Assembly: GCF_000503775.1 (NCBI RefSeq)
Contig: NZ_KI629782.1
Location: 62,001 to 126,000, forward strand
Length of the DNA stretch: 64,000 nt
DNA from: Brevibacillus panacihumi W25
GTDB taxonomy: Bacteria > Bacillota > Bacilli > Brevibacillales > Brevibacillaceae
Direction: 5' to 3'
Part shown: piece after piece, positions 17,394 through 27,306 of the stretch
Layout of the letters: every line of letters starts with the position of its first letter
Numbering within the stretch: the first letter of the stretch is position 1
The notes under the pieces: generated by a model
What the model was told of the DNA's origin: nothing
The model's database searches: none
Seen by the model: the letters and a program-made list of their open reading frames with translations, nothing else
Made by a program: the position numbers and the translations under genes

Positions 17394-19556
17394 TCAGAGA
17401 AAATATAAGTGTCTCCTTTGTCCCACTTCCCTTCTCTGCCCTTGTTGCCGGACCTCCCTTACCGTATTGCCGGCATCCACGAGGCGGTTCATAATCCCCA
17501 GCAGGTGACCGATATCTGACATGTGCAGGCCCGTTGTCGGCTCGTCCATCACGTAAATGCTGCCCTTCTTATGCAGCTCGCTTGCAAGCTTGATGCGCTG
17601 GCATTCTCCCCCCGAGAGCGTGCTGAGTGGCTGGCCGAGAGTAATATAGTTCAGTCCCACATCACTCATCGCCTGGAGCTTGCGCACAATCTCTTTTTGC
17701 TGAAAAAATTCCAGTGCCTGCTCCACAGTCATCTCTAGCACGTCTGCAATGGATTTGCCGATCAGCTTGTAGGCGAGCACCTCTTCCTTGAATCGTCTAC
17801 CTCCGCATACTTCGCATGGCAGCTTCACACTGTCCAGGAAGGCAAGGTCTGTATACACAACTCCCAACCCTTGGCAGTTCTCGCAAGCCCCCTTGGAGTT
17901 GAAGCTGAACAAGCCTTGGTTGACCTTATTCGCAGAAGCAAACGCCTTTCTCACATCGTCCATAATCCCCGTGTAGGTTGCGGGATTCGAACGAGTTGAC
18001 ACACCTACCGCCGACTGGTCGATAACGATCGCATCTGGATGCTGGCTGAGGAATACTTCATGAATCAGTGTACTTTTGCCAGAGCCGGCAACGCCCGTAA
18101 CGACTGTCAGAACTCCGGTTGGAATATCTACACTCACATTCCGCAGATTGTGCAGTGTGGCATCCTTGATGGACAGCTTGCCAGACGGCTGCCTGCAGTC
18201 ATGCTTCAGTTGGTGCGGTCTCTTCATATGAGTACCTGTCAGTGTACTTGCCTCAAGCAAGCCTTGAAAGCTTCCTTCATACACGATGGTACCGCCGCGG
18301 CTGCCTGCATAAGGCCCGACATCAACGATATGATCCGCCACCTTGATCACATCGGGATCATGCTCGACGACAATCACGGTATTGCCCTTGTCGCGCAGCT
18401 TCTGCAGCAACTCATTTAACCGGTGTACATCTCGGGGGTGCAAGCCAACGCTGGGCTCATCGAAAATGTAAGTAACATCCACCAGGCTGCCGCTCAGGTG
18501 CTTCACCATTTTGACTCGTTGTGACTCGCCGCCGGACAAGGTATCCGTCTCACGGTCCAGTGTCAAGTAGTCAAGTCCGATATCTACAAGATGCTGCAGC
18601 CGCTCCGCTAACGACTTGACGATCGGCGCAGCGACAGGATCGTTAATCTCCCGAATGACGCGGATGAGCTGTCCCACCTCCATGGAGGACATCTCAGCAA
18701 TATTGAGACCATTGATCCTGCAAGTAAGTGCGGCCTAACTGAGTCTCGTGCCACGGCAACTCGCACAGGGACCCTCTGATATGTATGGCGCAACTGCTCG
18801 CTGTGTTCGCTCGGACTTCGTCTTCACATCCTGCTTGATGTACTTGTTGGTGAACTTCTCGATGACGCCTTCCACGGTTATATTAGTTGCTTTACCGGCA
18901 AAATCCATCTTCACTTTCCTTGCCTTGCCGTACAGCAGCTGCTCCAGGTCCTCTTCCGAATATTCACAGAGCTTTTTATCGGGATCAAAAGAACCTGACT
19001 GTACAATGATGTTCCAATCCCAGCCGTTAACCGAATAGTCCGGTAGCATAATGGCCCCTTCGTTCAACGATTTTGACATATCTACTGCCTTGTTCATGTC
19101 GACGGAAAGCCTGCGACCGATCCCATGACATTCGGGACACATGCCTTGCGGATCGTTGAACGAGAACATGTTCGCTTGTCCAATAAAGGGCTGACCCACT
19201 CGTGAGAAGAGAAGTCGGAGAATGGGAGAGATATCGGTAACTGTACCCATTGTGGAATGAGAACCTCCACCCAGCCGCTTCTGATCCACGATAACTGCCA
19301 TGCTCAGGTTCTCGATCGCATCCGCATCTGGCTGTGGATAGCGCGGTAGAAAAGTACGCACGAACATGCTGAAGTTCTCATTTAGCAAACGTGTGGATTC
19401 TGCGGCAATCGTATCGAAGACGATCGACGATTTTCCCGAACCGGATACCCCGGTAAAGATCGTGATCTTCCGCTTGGGAATTCGCAAGGATACATTCTTT
19501 AGATTGTTTTCCCTCGCACCCGAGATTCCGATATACTCCTGGTTGGATTCGCTCAT
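17394..19556 (-). pseudogene. UvrA-like excinuclease/ABC ATPase, broken
   Basis: Two in-frame pieces make one UvrA2-type protein of about 720 residues: the first from ATG 19556 (behind GGAAGG) with Walker A TGVSGSGKSS and CPECHGIGRR, the second with LSGGESQRVKM, FDEPSVGLHP, a second Walker A TGVAGSGKST, CENCQGLG, CEVCGGRRF and LSGGECQRIKLA. The pieces are separated only by an in-frame TAG at 18735-18737, between GTRLS and AALTCRING, where the family usually has Gln (CAG to TAG). At the C-terminus the expected GNTVxVVEHxxDV tail is lost: after GNTV the protein reads unrelated, basic residues to the stop at 17394. So it carries both a nonsense change and a rearranged end, and is very likely non-functional unless the amber is suppressed. 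Confidence 0.85.
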
Positions 19557-19674
19557 CCTTACCATCCTTCCGATATTGTTCATTAATATCCACATTGTAC
19601 CATTTATCTTACAAAAAAGGCGGGCTGTCCGAAAGCCAGTCCCCTCTTTTTAGGTTGTAGGATTCTAAACACCC

Positions 19675-19707
19675 GAAACCGGCAGCGAACCAATTGCTGC
19701 CGGTTTC
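19675..19707. repeat. Perfect 12-bp inverted repeat
   Basis: GAAACCGGCAGC and GCTGCCGGTTTC face each other across 9 nt. There is no T run on either side, so it may be an old terminator whose tail has been lost, between two decayed genes. Confidence 0.6.
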
Positions 19708-19709
19708 GC

Positions 19710-20394
19710 TCACTGATAAATCGCCAATACCTGATTGCCATGCCAGTAGGTATAGGGGAATATGGCAAGATCTATGGTTTGCAGCGACCGTAGCTGGAGA
19801 CGATCCAGTTTATAAGGGAAATCAGTGTAATCGAATCGATACATATGTTCCATGTTAAGCGTCTCTTCTTAAAATGGCACCAAAATGATGAGGGCAGCTC
19901 GGGTATGCCTTACCATTTTTTTATGACCGACAGCGGGCCCGAAAAATGCGAAGGATGTTGGAAGTGTATACGATATCAAACTGAACTTCTTCACCCATCT
20001 GCAAGATGTCACCCTCCTCAAACCGGAAGTGAGGGGCAGGCTTTTCACAGGCTGCGATGTTGTCTTCGATCCACCCTTGCTTCGTTTGGAGAAATGTTTC
20101 ATAGTAATGAATGGCCCGGTCAAAGATACGGTGATCTTTCAATTCATTGGCGTAATAAAATAGACCACGAGGCGTAAACTGCTCCCCGGCAGCCATTCTT
20201 TTCTCATAGATTCGCAAATTCCGGCAGCTATCCCGATGAATGGGAGCGTGTGTGACGGCAATATCGCTCTCGATGATCGTGCCGAACGTTTTGGCAGCTT
20301 CCTGATCATTAATATAATGTATCCTATTTTTTACAGCATGAACGACGGACGATGTCAAAGGCGACCAACACCATCGCCGCACCACGGAATGCAC
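19710..20394 (-). pseudogene. Remnants of a GT2/TPR glycosyltransferase and methyltransferase-like gene
   Basis: The minus strand holds recognisable but disconnected protein pieces. Around 20000-20330 the frame reads VTHAPIHRDS, NLRIYEKRMAAGEQFTPRGLFYYANELKDHRIFDRAIHYYETFL, the part after the catalytic domain of family-2 glycosyltransferases with TPR repeats. It then runs into FEEGDILQMGEEVQFDIVYTSN, which looks like a different (methyltransferase-like) protein, and stops. A further short piece ending at 19710 (YKLDRLQLRSLQTIDLAIFPYTYWHGNQVLA) lies downstream. The N-terminal glycosyltransferase core is absent. I read this as a fused, decayed remnant. Confidence 0.5.
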
Positions 20395-20500
20395 AAAGCA
20401 TATTCAACCACGGAATAGGATGTCAGATCTGCCATTGTTAGATCTGTAACACCGTTTGTTTTCTAAATAGAAATCTCGGGTTAGACAGGAAGGACTTTGC

Positions 20501-20623
20501 ATGAGACAATACGAAAAAAACCATATCGATCTTGATTTAGCTCATACGCAAGTTGACCGTGTTGACGCTGGCTTACATCGGAGGGAAATATGGATTCCGT
20601 TACACATACGCTTTTTGGATTAA
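20501..20623 (+). CDS. Possible 40-residue upstream ORF
   Basis: ATG 20501 follows AGGAAGGACTTTGC and encodes 40 residues starting MRQYEKNHIDLDLAHTQVD, ending at TAA 20621. It overlaps the start of the YdjM-like gene in another frame by 34 bp, so it might couple translation. There is no recognisable family, and chance is a real alternative. Confidence 0.25.
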   Translation: MRQYEKNHIDLDLAHTQVDRVDAGLHRREIWIPLHIRFLD

Positions 20624-21471
20624 CGCTCTACGGGGCAGTAGATAAATCAACAATGACCAAAAAAGAAAAAAGGGCGTTGCTGGCCACCGCTATTGCTGGT
20701 TCACAGATACCGGATATCGACGTCATTTCCTCATGGTGGGACACGGCTGGAAGGTACCAAATGTGGCATCGCGGCGTTACTCACTCGTTGTTTATGGTAC
20801 CAGTTTGGGGGGCACTGATCGCGGCCATTGTCCGGGCACTGTTCCGCGTTCGTGGCTGGTATTGGTTCCTCTTTGCTATGTTGGCTGTCTGGATCCACAA
20901 TACAAGCGACATTTTCAACGCCTGGGGAACAGGTTATTTTGAGCCCTTCTCTTCTGTTCGACTAACATTGGGGACCATCCCGATCGTGGATGTGGTCTTC
21001 TGGTTGTTGATGGCAGCGGGGTTGCTGTTTGCTCGATTGGGTCGCGGACGCTTCTCATCCCATCGTGTTTTCCGCACCGTATGGGTGTTGATGGCCCTGC
21101 ATGTCATTTTTCAATCGGTGCAAGGGGCAGTGCTTGTCAACAGTGTCAATGCCAAGTTTGAACAAACTACGCTGACAGCCGATTTTATCCCAGGAATGTT
21201 TACCGTCGTGGGCGAGCGTGATCAAGAAGTTCAGCTTCTACACGGATCAGTCTGGTCGGATTTGAAGGTAGTTGCCATCCTTGAATCCCGGGAAGATGCG
21301 GATTTGGAGACGTTGTTCGCCCAAAACCCAAGGGCAAAAACGTTGTATGAATGGTCTCCTTTTGTCGTCATTGTAAATGATGAAGAGCGCTTGGGATTGT
21401 ATGATCCCCGTTTCTATCGGAATGGTGAATCGTTTTTGTTTGAGTCAGTGGAAAAGACGGGGATCAGGTAG
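20590..21471 (+). CDS. YdjM/YfhP-like membrane metal-dependent hydrolase
   Basis: This 293-residue protein has the YdjM (PF04307) pattern: MDSVTHTLFG with an early His, SQIPDIDVISSWW with paired Asp, MWHRGVTHSLF with paired His, and four to five membrane segments over the first ~180 residues. These His/Asp residues are the presumed metal ligands. The last ~110 residues form a soluble domain. CGGAGGG precedes ATG 20590. The cellular role of the family is not established. A strong stem-loop follows the gene. Confidence 0.85.
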   Translation: MDSVTHTLFGLTLYGAVDKSTMTKKEKRALLATAIAGSQIPDIDVISSWWDTAGRYQMWHRGVTHSLFMVPVWGALIAAIVRALFRVRGWYWFLFAMLAVWIHNTSDIFNAWGTGYFEPFSSVRLTLGTIPIVDVVFWLLMAAGLLFARLGRGRFSSHRVFRTVWVLMALHVIFQSVQGAVLVNSVNAKFEQTTLTADFIPGMFTVVGERDQEVQLLHGSVWSDLKVVAILESREDADLETLFAQNPRAKTLYEWSPFVVIVNDEERLGLYDPRFYRNGESFLFESVEKTGIR

Positions 21472-21483
21472 GAGCAAAGCGAA

Positions 21484-21522
21484 TTGCGGAAGGGTGTTGA
21501 ATACCTTCACACTCTTCCGCAA
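21484..21522. terminator. Terminator-like hairpin
   Basis: TTGCGGAAGGGTGT pairs with ACACTCTTCCGCAA (one mismatch). It lies between the converging YdjM-like and Nudix genes; the T tract is weak on both sides. Confidence 0.6.
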
Positions 21523-21544
21523 TCTAAATAGGAGGTAGAAACTT

Positions 21545-21925
21545 TTACAACGCTTTCTTAATCGAATGTTTGTACCCTTCTGGCATAAGAACCTCATCGA
21601 TCTTTTCCACTTCGACACTCGCCCATTCGGAATGTTCTTCGCTTATGTTCAATCGATCTGTTTCCGTAGACTCACAAAGATACGTGACTATCAGAACATG
21701 CCGGCCTTCAAGCACTTCATAAACCCAAACGTCAATGCATCGCAGTACGGAACAAGATATCGACAATTCCTCACGAATCTCTCTTCGTAGACACTCTTCT
21801 GGCGTTTCACCTGGTTCCAACCTCCCGCCGGGCAATTCCCACTCCTCTCTTTCATTTTTGAGTAAAATGACTCGACCCTGATGTAGGATGATTCCTTTTA
21901 CGGATACAGGAAGATGCCAGTTCAT
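21545..21925 (-). CDS. Nudix hydrolase
   Basis: A 126-residue protein with a complete Nudix box, GGRLEPGETPEECLRREIREELSI, which binds the metal and pyrophosphate of a nucleoside-diphosphate-X substrate. Start chosen at ATG 21925 (GAAGG upstream) rather than six codons earlier. It stands alone on the minus strand. The exact substrate cannot be told from the sequence. Confidence 0.9.
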   Translation of the reverse strand: MNWHLPVSVKGIILHQGRVILLKNEREEWELPGGRLEPGETPEECLRREIREELSISCSVLRCIDVWVYEVLEGRHVLIVTYLCESTETDRLNISEEHSEWASVEVEKIDEVLMPEGYKHSIKKAL

Positions 21926-21975
21926 GTCCTCACCTTCTTCCACGCTTTATTTGCATCGCCGCAAGTATGACGAGT

Positions 21976-22839
21976 TTACTGCAGAGTAAGTACGGTAATT
22001 TCCGGACGGCAAAATAGTCGCACGGGCAAAATAGTGGTTCCTAAACCCCTGTTCGTATAGACTGGCATCTGGTCAGGCCCTACCCGATGCAGCCCTTGTA
22101 CATATTTGCGAGCTAGAGGTGGAGTCACGAGGTGACCAATCCAGGGCAACCGCACCTGTCCACCATGACTGTGACCCGACAATTGCAAATGAATCGGATG
22201 TTTTGCTGCTTCATCTGCAAAATCGGGTTCGTGGGCTAACAAAATCACGTTCTCCCCTTCTGGTATGTCGGCGATAGCCCGTGCCAGGTCAGGTTTGCCA
22301 TGCAAGACATCTTCGACTCCTGCAATGTATAAAGACTCTCCGTTTTTTGTAACGACTACATGTCTGTTCTCTAAAACTTCAAATCCTGACGCAGTCAAAC
22401 CTTCCTGCACCGATTTTTGTTGATCGATGCGATAATCATGGTTTCCCAGCACGGCGAATTTTCCCAACGGGGCCTGCAGTTGGCTTAGAATCGGAACAGC
22501 AGCGGCCAGAGGTGAAATGGACTCATCGACCAAATCACCAGTAAAGCAGATCACATCGGGATGTTCCTCCTGGATTACAGCGACCACTGCTTGCAGATCA
22601 TTCGTTCCCATAAAATGTCCGAGATGCACGTCACTAAAATGAATCAGTTTCGTTCCTTTATAACGATTTCGTAAACCGGGTATTGTCAGGGTAATTCGAA
22701 CCACATCCAGCCAGGTTCGCTCCCAGCCATATGCGTAAGCGCCTGTTGCTACACCCAACCCAACAATCCCGCCCAACCATTTCATCGCTTTGCTGATAAA
22801 CGTTTTGCGCGAGATTGGGGCAATTCTTGGATCATTCAT
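21976..22839 (-). CDS. YkuE-like membrane-anchored metallophosphoesterase
   Basis: A 287-residue calcineurin-like phosphoesterase. The N-terminus SRKTFISKAMKWLGGIVGLGVATGAYAYG is a hydrophobic export/anchor segment like that of B. subtilis YkuE. Metal-site motifs are intact: HFSDVHLG, FTGDLVD, LGNHDYR, LLAHEPD and LSGHSHGGQ. ATG 22839 follows AAAGGGAG; the longer open frame adds eight unlikely residues. It probably acts at the outer face of the membrane on a phospho-ester; the substrate is unknown. Confidence 0.9.
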   Translation of the reverse strand: MNDPRIAPISRKTFISKAMKWLGGIVGLGVATGAYAYGWERTWLDVVRITLTIPGLRNRYKGTKLIHFSDVHLGHFMGTNDLQAVVAVIQEEHPDVICFTGDLVDESISPLAAAVPILSQLQAPLGKFAVLGNHDYRIDQQKSVQEGLTASGFEVLENRHVVVTKNGESLYIAGVEDVLHGKPDLARAIADIPEGENVILLAHEPDFADEAAKHPIHLQLSGHSHGGQVRLPWIGHLVTPPLARKYVQGLHRVGPDQMPVYTNRGLGTTILPVRLFCRPEITVLTLQ

Positions 22840-22961
22840 GTTTTCTCCCTTTGTTTTGAGCATTGAATATTTCTCTTCCCCATCAATATGGATTTACGTT
22901 AGGCAAATGGATTCGTTACAATAACCATTCGAATGCGCTAGTTGCGGAACCCGTAGAGCGG

Positions 22962-23076
22962 CTACTCATTGGTTCCACTGGACCTAACTATATTTCTTGT
23001 CCACAAATATCCTTGCAAAACGAATTCTTTGCTCGGGTTGGTATGGGGAGTATGTTCAAATATAAAATTGATCTCT
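22962..23076 (-). pseudogene. 3' fragment of the IS21-split TIM-barrel gene
   Basis: On the minus strand this segment reads INFIFEHTPHTNPSKEFVLQGYLWT and ends at TAG 22962-22964. It continues in frame from the 5' part at 25570-26296 (ending KCKE) when the IS21 element and one copy of the 5-bp target repeat are removed. Phe-Glu-His-Thr is the usual C-terminal strand of this AP-endonuclease-2-like fold. The fragment cannot be expressed from its own start. Confidence 0.85.
23072..23076. repeat. IS21 target-site duplication, left copy
   Basis: TCTCT directly next to the IS21 end; the matching copy is at 25570-25574. Confidence 0.85.
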
Positions 23077-23112
23077 TGTAACCGTCAAGTAGTTTTGAAC
23101 ACTTTTTGCTCA

Positions 23113-23886
23113 TTAAGATTGAACACTTTTTTCTCCGAAAATAGAGCTCCTGTATTTGATTCTGTAGCTGTCTTCGTTTAGTTGGATCACTTCCACTCTG
23201 TGAAGCAATCGATCTAATATAGCCGTCGTAATTCCTTGATCACCTATTAATTCTCCCCACTGTTCGGGTCCTTTGTTGGATGTTAATATGATTGAACTTC
23301 GTTCATACAGGTTGTTTATGAGGTGGAAAAATAGGTTTGCCTCCCTTTGATCCATTGCCATATACATGAGATCATCAATAATGACCAAATCGGATTCGTT
23401 TATTCTTTTAAGCTGCGTTTGTGATTTTGTGAGGTACTCTTGGGTTTTCAATAGATGGATCAACTCTCCCATGGTTGAAAAGGTAACTTGAAAACCCTTT
23501 TGTATCGCTTCTAACCCAAGTCCAATTGCAATGTGGGTTTTGCCCACTCCTGGAGGACCAAGAAGGATCAGATTGTACTGTTGTTCTAGCCAATTCAGTT
23601 CCTTCAACTGTTTGATTTGGCGGGAACTGATTGACTTTTGCTCATCGATCTGAAATTCATCCAAGGTCTTTTGATAGGGAAACTTGGCCCATTTCAATCT
23701 CCTCTCCGCATTTTTTGCTTCTCTCCGTTTCAATTCATAGGTTAAGAGTTCTTCTAGAAATTCCTGATAGGTCCAAGAGAATTTTTCAGCTTTACGAAGG
23801 AATTCAGGCAGTTCATTGGCTGTCTCCGCCATCCGAAGATGGCGGAAGTAATTTTGCATGGTCTGTACGGTGCTGTTCAACGTCAA
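23113..23886 (-). CDS. istB: IS21 transposition helper ATPase IstB
   Basis: A 257-residue AAA+ ATPase. Walker A GPPGVGKTHIA is near residue 108 and Walker B LVIIDDLMY follows; the end holds the sensor motif region (LTSNKGPEQW). IstB assembles on target DNA and activates the IstA transposase. It overlaps istA by 4 bp, as is standard in this family, and its stop lies near the element's left end. Confidence 0.96.
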   Translation of the reverse strand: MTLNSTVQTMQNYFRHLRMAETANELPEFLRKAEKFSWTYQEFLEELLTYELKRREAKNAERRLKWAKFPYQKTLDEFQIDEQKSISSRQIKQLKELNWLEQQYNLILLGPPGVGKTHIAIGLGLEAIQKGFQVTFSTMGELIHLLKTQEYLTKSQTQLKRINESDLVIIDDLMYMAMDQREANLFFHLINNLYERSSIILTSNKGPEQWGELIGDQGITTAILDRLLHRVEVIQLNEDSYRIKYRSSIFGEKSVQS

Positions 23887-25454
23887 ATGCCCCCTAGTAT
23901 TTTTAAATATTTATCCATTTCCCTCGTTGGTGAAGTGGCTTGTAATGCGGAGAGGTTGCGGAAGTTGCTTGGTATTGCTTGATCGAAACGAGGTTCTGAG
24001 GAGGGCTTGGTATCTTTTAGTCGGGAAAGGTGCTGTGCAACATCCCGGAGGTCATTTGCACTCCATAAATGGTCTTTTACACATACATCCAAGGCTTCCT
24101 CAATATCAGGTTGGAAATGGGTGATGGCATATTGAACGATTTGCAAATGATCACGTACATACCTCGGATACCGAACGCTTATCTCATGAATAAACAGCAT
24201 TGCTTTTTCTTGATCGTGAAATTGGCGGATAATGGTCTCCTTATAAGCATGAATCCCTTTAGATCGATCACGTGAGTGCTGTCTACTTTTTATAAGCTCT
24301 CCTTTTCCGTGGCAAAGCCGATGTCGTGCAAGAACTTCTCCTTGCGGAGTTGCTCTGACAATCAGTTCCTCTTCATGAATCTCGATAAATACTTGATTCT
24401 CTCCCCTTGGACGGTATGTCCCTAAAGGAAGGGAGTACCGATTGGATTTATATTTAATCACATTGTCCTTATGGACAGTTCTTGTTATACTGGATCCACG
24501 GTTGCTCTCGAAAGAGAGCAGGGGAGAGACTGGCTTCAAGTGTTGCTTTTCGAGGGCGTGCACTTCAACCGGTCTCTTTTTTGTTGTATGGTGCACATTG
24601 TAATTGCCTGTCCGTGATAGCCAGGCCAGAGACCGTTCGTTCCATGCATCGATATTGGAGAAAACCCTGTGTTTGGCAAAGTTTCTTTTCACGAATTTCA
24701 CTACGTTTTCTATCTTGCCCTTACTTTGCGGATCTGCCTTGCGGCATAAATAAAGGCGAAATCCACGTTCTTGCTTATAAGACTGAAATTCACTCGTCAG
24801 GATAATGTCTCCTGCATTTTCACTTACGGTGATCAGGTGATCTTGGTCATAAACCAATTCCTCTGGCATTCCTCCGAAAAATACGAATGCGTTTTCATGG
24901 CATCTGATTGCATCCCTTGTGGTAAAGGGTCTGCTTTGCCACTCTACATACTTGAAACGGGAGTGGGAGAGAACAAAAGTGATGAAGTATAATCTCACGT
25001 CCTTTTTTTCCATATTTTTAACCGTGACTTCTCCCCAATCCACTTGAGCCTGTTGGCCCATTGGCAACTCGTCCACTGCTTCGTGATCACGAATATGTAC
25101 AATTTTCGGAATATGGTATATTTCCCTTAGCTCACTAACATAGGATCGAACTGTGCTTCCTCCAATCTTAATGGAAGGATATTTCTCCTTTAACCAGTCC
25201 TCGACCTGAGAAGAAGACAGATCTGGATGTTCATGTAACCAACTGAGAATCCTATCCCGGTAGGGATTCAACTTTTTGCTTCTGTTACCAAGGGAATTGA
25301 CCCAATCTGATGCCTCCTCAAAAGTCATATCTAGATATTTATAGACCGTGTTCCTCGACAGATCCAATTTCCTTGCGATGGCTGCCACCTTAAATCCTTG
25401 CTCTTTTAATTGATGAACCTGAAGATACAACAGTAATTTTTCCACCTTTCCCAT
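23883..25454 (-). CDS. istA: IS21 transposase IstA
   Basis: A 523-residue transposase: N-terminal helix-turn-helix (GFKVAAIARKLDLSRNTVYKYL), a second DNA-binding region, then an integrase-like core with VDWGEVTV, VYDQDH and QSKGKIENVVKFVKRNF giving the D-D-E residues. The C-terminal domain includes KYKSNRYSLPLGTYRPRG. Full length with no visible damage. It catalyses strand transfer together with IstB. Confidence 0.96.
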   Translation of the reverse strand: MGKVEKLLLYLQVHQLKEQGFKVAAIARKLDLSRNTVYKYLDMTFEEASDWVNSLGNRSKKLNPYRDRILSWLHEHPDLSSSQVEDWLKEKYPSIKIGGSTVRSYVSELREIYHIPKIVHIRDHEAVDELPMGQQAQVDWGEVTVKNMEKKDVRLYFITFVLSHSRFKYVEWQSRPFTTRDAIRCHENAFVFFGGMPEELVYDQDHLITVSENAGDIILTSEFQSYKQERGFRLYLCRKADPQSKGKIENVVKFVKRNFAKHRVFSNIDAWNERSLAWLSRTGNYNVHHTTKKRPVEVHALEKQHLKPVSPLLSFESNRGSSITRTVHKDNVIKYKSNRYSLPLGTYRPRGENQVFIEIHEEELIVRATPQGEVLARHRLCHGKGELIKSRQHSRDRSKGIHAYKETIIRQFHDQEKAMLFIHEISVRYPRYVRDHLQIVQYAITHFQPDIEEALDVCVKDHLWSANDLRDVAQHLSRLKDTKPSSEPRFDQAIPSNFRNLSALQATSPTREMDKYLKILGGI

Positions 25455-25569
25455 CCCCCAGCCAAGCTATGTTGAACAAGTAATCATAGCTTAACTGGGT
25501 TACCAAGTGAAAGAAAAAAGTGTTCATTTCTATTTGGCGGATACTGTTGAATTTAGTTTAGCAGTTACA

Positions 25570-25574
25570 TCTCT
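25570..25574. repeat. IS21 target-site duplication, right copy
   Basis: TCTCT directly next to the IS21 end; the matching copy is at 23072-23076. Confidence 0.85.
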
Positions 25575-26296
25575 TTGCATTTTGATAAGAAACTCAGGAT
25601 ATGTGCGATCTTATACTGCTTCCCTTTATCCTCATGGCTCGGATGTACAGGAATCCAAATATATCTATCGCCTTCATACGCAACATTATGCAAATGAACA
25701 ACTTTGATATGATCCTTCCACTTCTCTAGATAGGTTACGATTTCATCTCCTGTTGCAATTAGATAGTCACCGATGTCTATACATAGTTTTAGGTTATATT
25801 TTTCCCATTTCTTTATTGGAAAAGAATCAAGGTACTGTATGCCTTTAGCAGAACGTCCCATGCCTAATTTAGGCTCACAAACAATAGGTATGCCGTATTC
25901 TTTTTGAATTCTGGACAAATCTTTCAGTCCATTTTCAATCTTCTCGTTTACATTCTCCGTTGTTTCACCCTTAAAATAGGGAAAATGTACCAAAATATAT
26001 TCCGCCCCTAAACGAGACAGTAATGCAGCCTCCCTCTCCAAGTTCTTTCGAGCCGCAATAGGTTCAAAAGAAACCTTTTCAATCAGGTCGTATTTACTTC
26101 CATTGCGTAGTAACGGAGAATGAACGCCAAAAGGCATTTGTTTTTCTTTACAAAGATCTAAGAAAGCACGGAAAGCCGATTCATTCGGAAACTCTCCAAT
26201 TTCAATGACGTCAATATCATCCCAAAATAATTCGCCAAATTGTTCGGGACTCGTTAAAATGGTACTTCCAGATACACCAAATCTATGTTTGTTCAA
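25570..26296 (-). pseudogene. Sugar-phosphate isomerase/AP-endonuclease-like TIM barrel, 5' fragment
   Basis: From ATG 26296 this encodes about 242 residues of a xylose-isomerase-like TIM barrel (PF01261 type): FGVSGSTILTS, DDIDVIEIGEFPN, FGVHSPLL, YILVHFPYFKG, IPIVCEPKLG, LKLCIDIGDYL and IKVVHLHN. The His/Glu/Asp residues on these strands normally hold metals. The IS21 element enters at codon KCKE; the present stop (TAA at 25565) is supplied by the element. The missing ~36 C-terminal residues lie at 22962-23076. Most of the barrel remains, but loss of the last strand and helix should destabilise it. Specific function unknown. Confidence 0.85.
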
Positions 26297-26461
26297 TGTG
26301 ACTCCCCCCAGTTGCTATCCATACCCTAATTTTACCATATCTACATACAGCCTGTTAGTTCATGCGCTCAAGCATCGCTTATTTCCACGATTACCTCCTA
26401 TCAAAGCACGTAGTCTCCTAGGATGGGGTATAATGGTTCAAGCAAAGGGGGCGGAAAATCA

Positions 26462-27295
26462 GTGGAGTGGTTAATAGGATTTGCCTGCAGCACTTTAATC
26501 GCAGGGACAGCTTATGCAAAACGGTCGCTGTCTGGATCCGGCTTCATAGCAGCGATCTTGCTTGGCGCGGTGATGTACGCGCTCGGAAGTGTGATCTGGT
26601 TCGGCTCCCTTATTGCTTTTTTTGTTTCGTCGACCTTATTGTCCAAATGGAAAAAGCATAGAAAACAAGATGCTGAAAGCGGTTATGAGAAATCCGGGAG
26701 GCGCGATGCAGGACAGGTACTCGCAAACGGAGTGCTTGGACTGCTGTTATGTGTGGCATATTGGGCAATTCCGCATCCGCTTTGGTGGTACGCCTTCCTC
26801 GGTGTTATGGCGGCTGTAACAGCGGATACGTGGGCTACAGAAATCGGCTGTTTAAGTCGGACAGCTCCGAGATCAATCAAGACGGGGCAACGCGTCCCCC
26901 CGGGCACGTCTGGAGGCGTTTCTGTCCTTGGCATGGGCGCTTCACTAGCTGGCGGTCTTTTTATTGGTGCCGCAGCGTGGATGCTGCTTGCGATGTCCGG
27001 CCAATCTGCTCCGGATGCGGTCACGGCGGCACTTAGACCGGCGGCCTGGATCGGAATAGCCAGTCTGGCAGGTATCATAGGATCGCTGGCCGATTCGTGG
27101 ATCGGTGCGACATGGCAGCAAATGTATCGCTGTCGTTCTTGTAGTCGTGAAATCGAACAGGCCCACCACTGCGGCAAGCCAGCCATAAGGATCCGTGGCC
27201 GTGCCGGCTGGAACAACGATGCCGTCAATGTCGCCGGATCGCTGGTTGGCGGCGCATTAGCCGCCCTGGTGGCGCTGGCATTAGTCCTAGCCTAG
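26462..27295 (+). CDS. DUF92/TMEM19-family membrane protein
   Basis: About 277 residues, six or more membrane segments, with DUF92 landmarks: GSGFIAAILLGAVMYALG, KWKKHRKQDAE then GRRDAGQVLANG, TADTWATEIGCLS, TGQRVPPGTSGGVSVLGM, GIIGSLADSWIGATWQ, a Cys-rich loop (RCRSCSREIEQAHHCG), and NNDAVNVAGSLVGG. I choose GTG 26462, 8 nt after AAAGGGGGCGG, over the in-frame ATG 39 bp upstream. TATAAT at 26429-26434 is a possible -10. Proteins of this family include a phytyl-phosphate kinase in plants; the bacterial function is unclear. Confidence 0.85.
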   Translation: MEWLIGFACSTLIAGTAYAKRSLSGSGFIAAILLGAVMYALGSVIWFGSLIAFFVSSTLLSKWKKHRKQDAESGYEKSGRRDAGQVLANGVLGLLLCVAYWAIPHPLWWYAFLGVMAAVTADTWATEIGCLSRTAPRSIKTGQRVPPGTSGGVSVLGMGASLAGGLFIGAAAWMLLAMSGQSAPDAVTAALRPAAWIGIASLAGIIGSLADSWIGATWQQMYRCRSCSREIEQAHHCGKPAIRIRGRAGWNNDAVNVAGSLVGGALAALVALALVLA

Positions 27296-27306
27296 CAGAA
27301 AACAAA

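Larger units (their letters stand above)
23077..25569 (-). mobile_element. IS21-family insertion sequence (2,493 bp)
   Basis: The element starts TGTAAC on the left and ends GTTACA on the right, so the outermost 6 bp are inverted. It carries istA and istB in the usual overlapping order, and both ends contain GAACACTTTTT-type subterminal repeats. TCTCT is duplicated on either side (23072-23076, 25570-25574), a size usual for IS21. Joining the flanks restores an uninterrupted TIM-barrel reading frame, which fixes the boundaries. Both transposition genes look intact. Confidence 0.92.
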
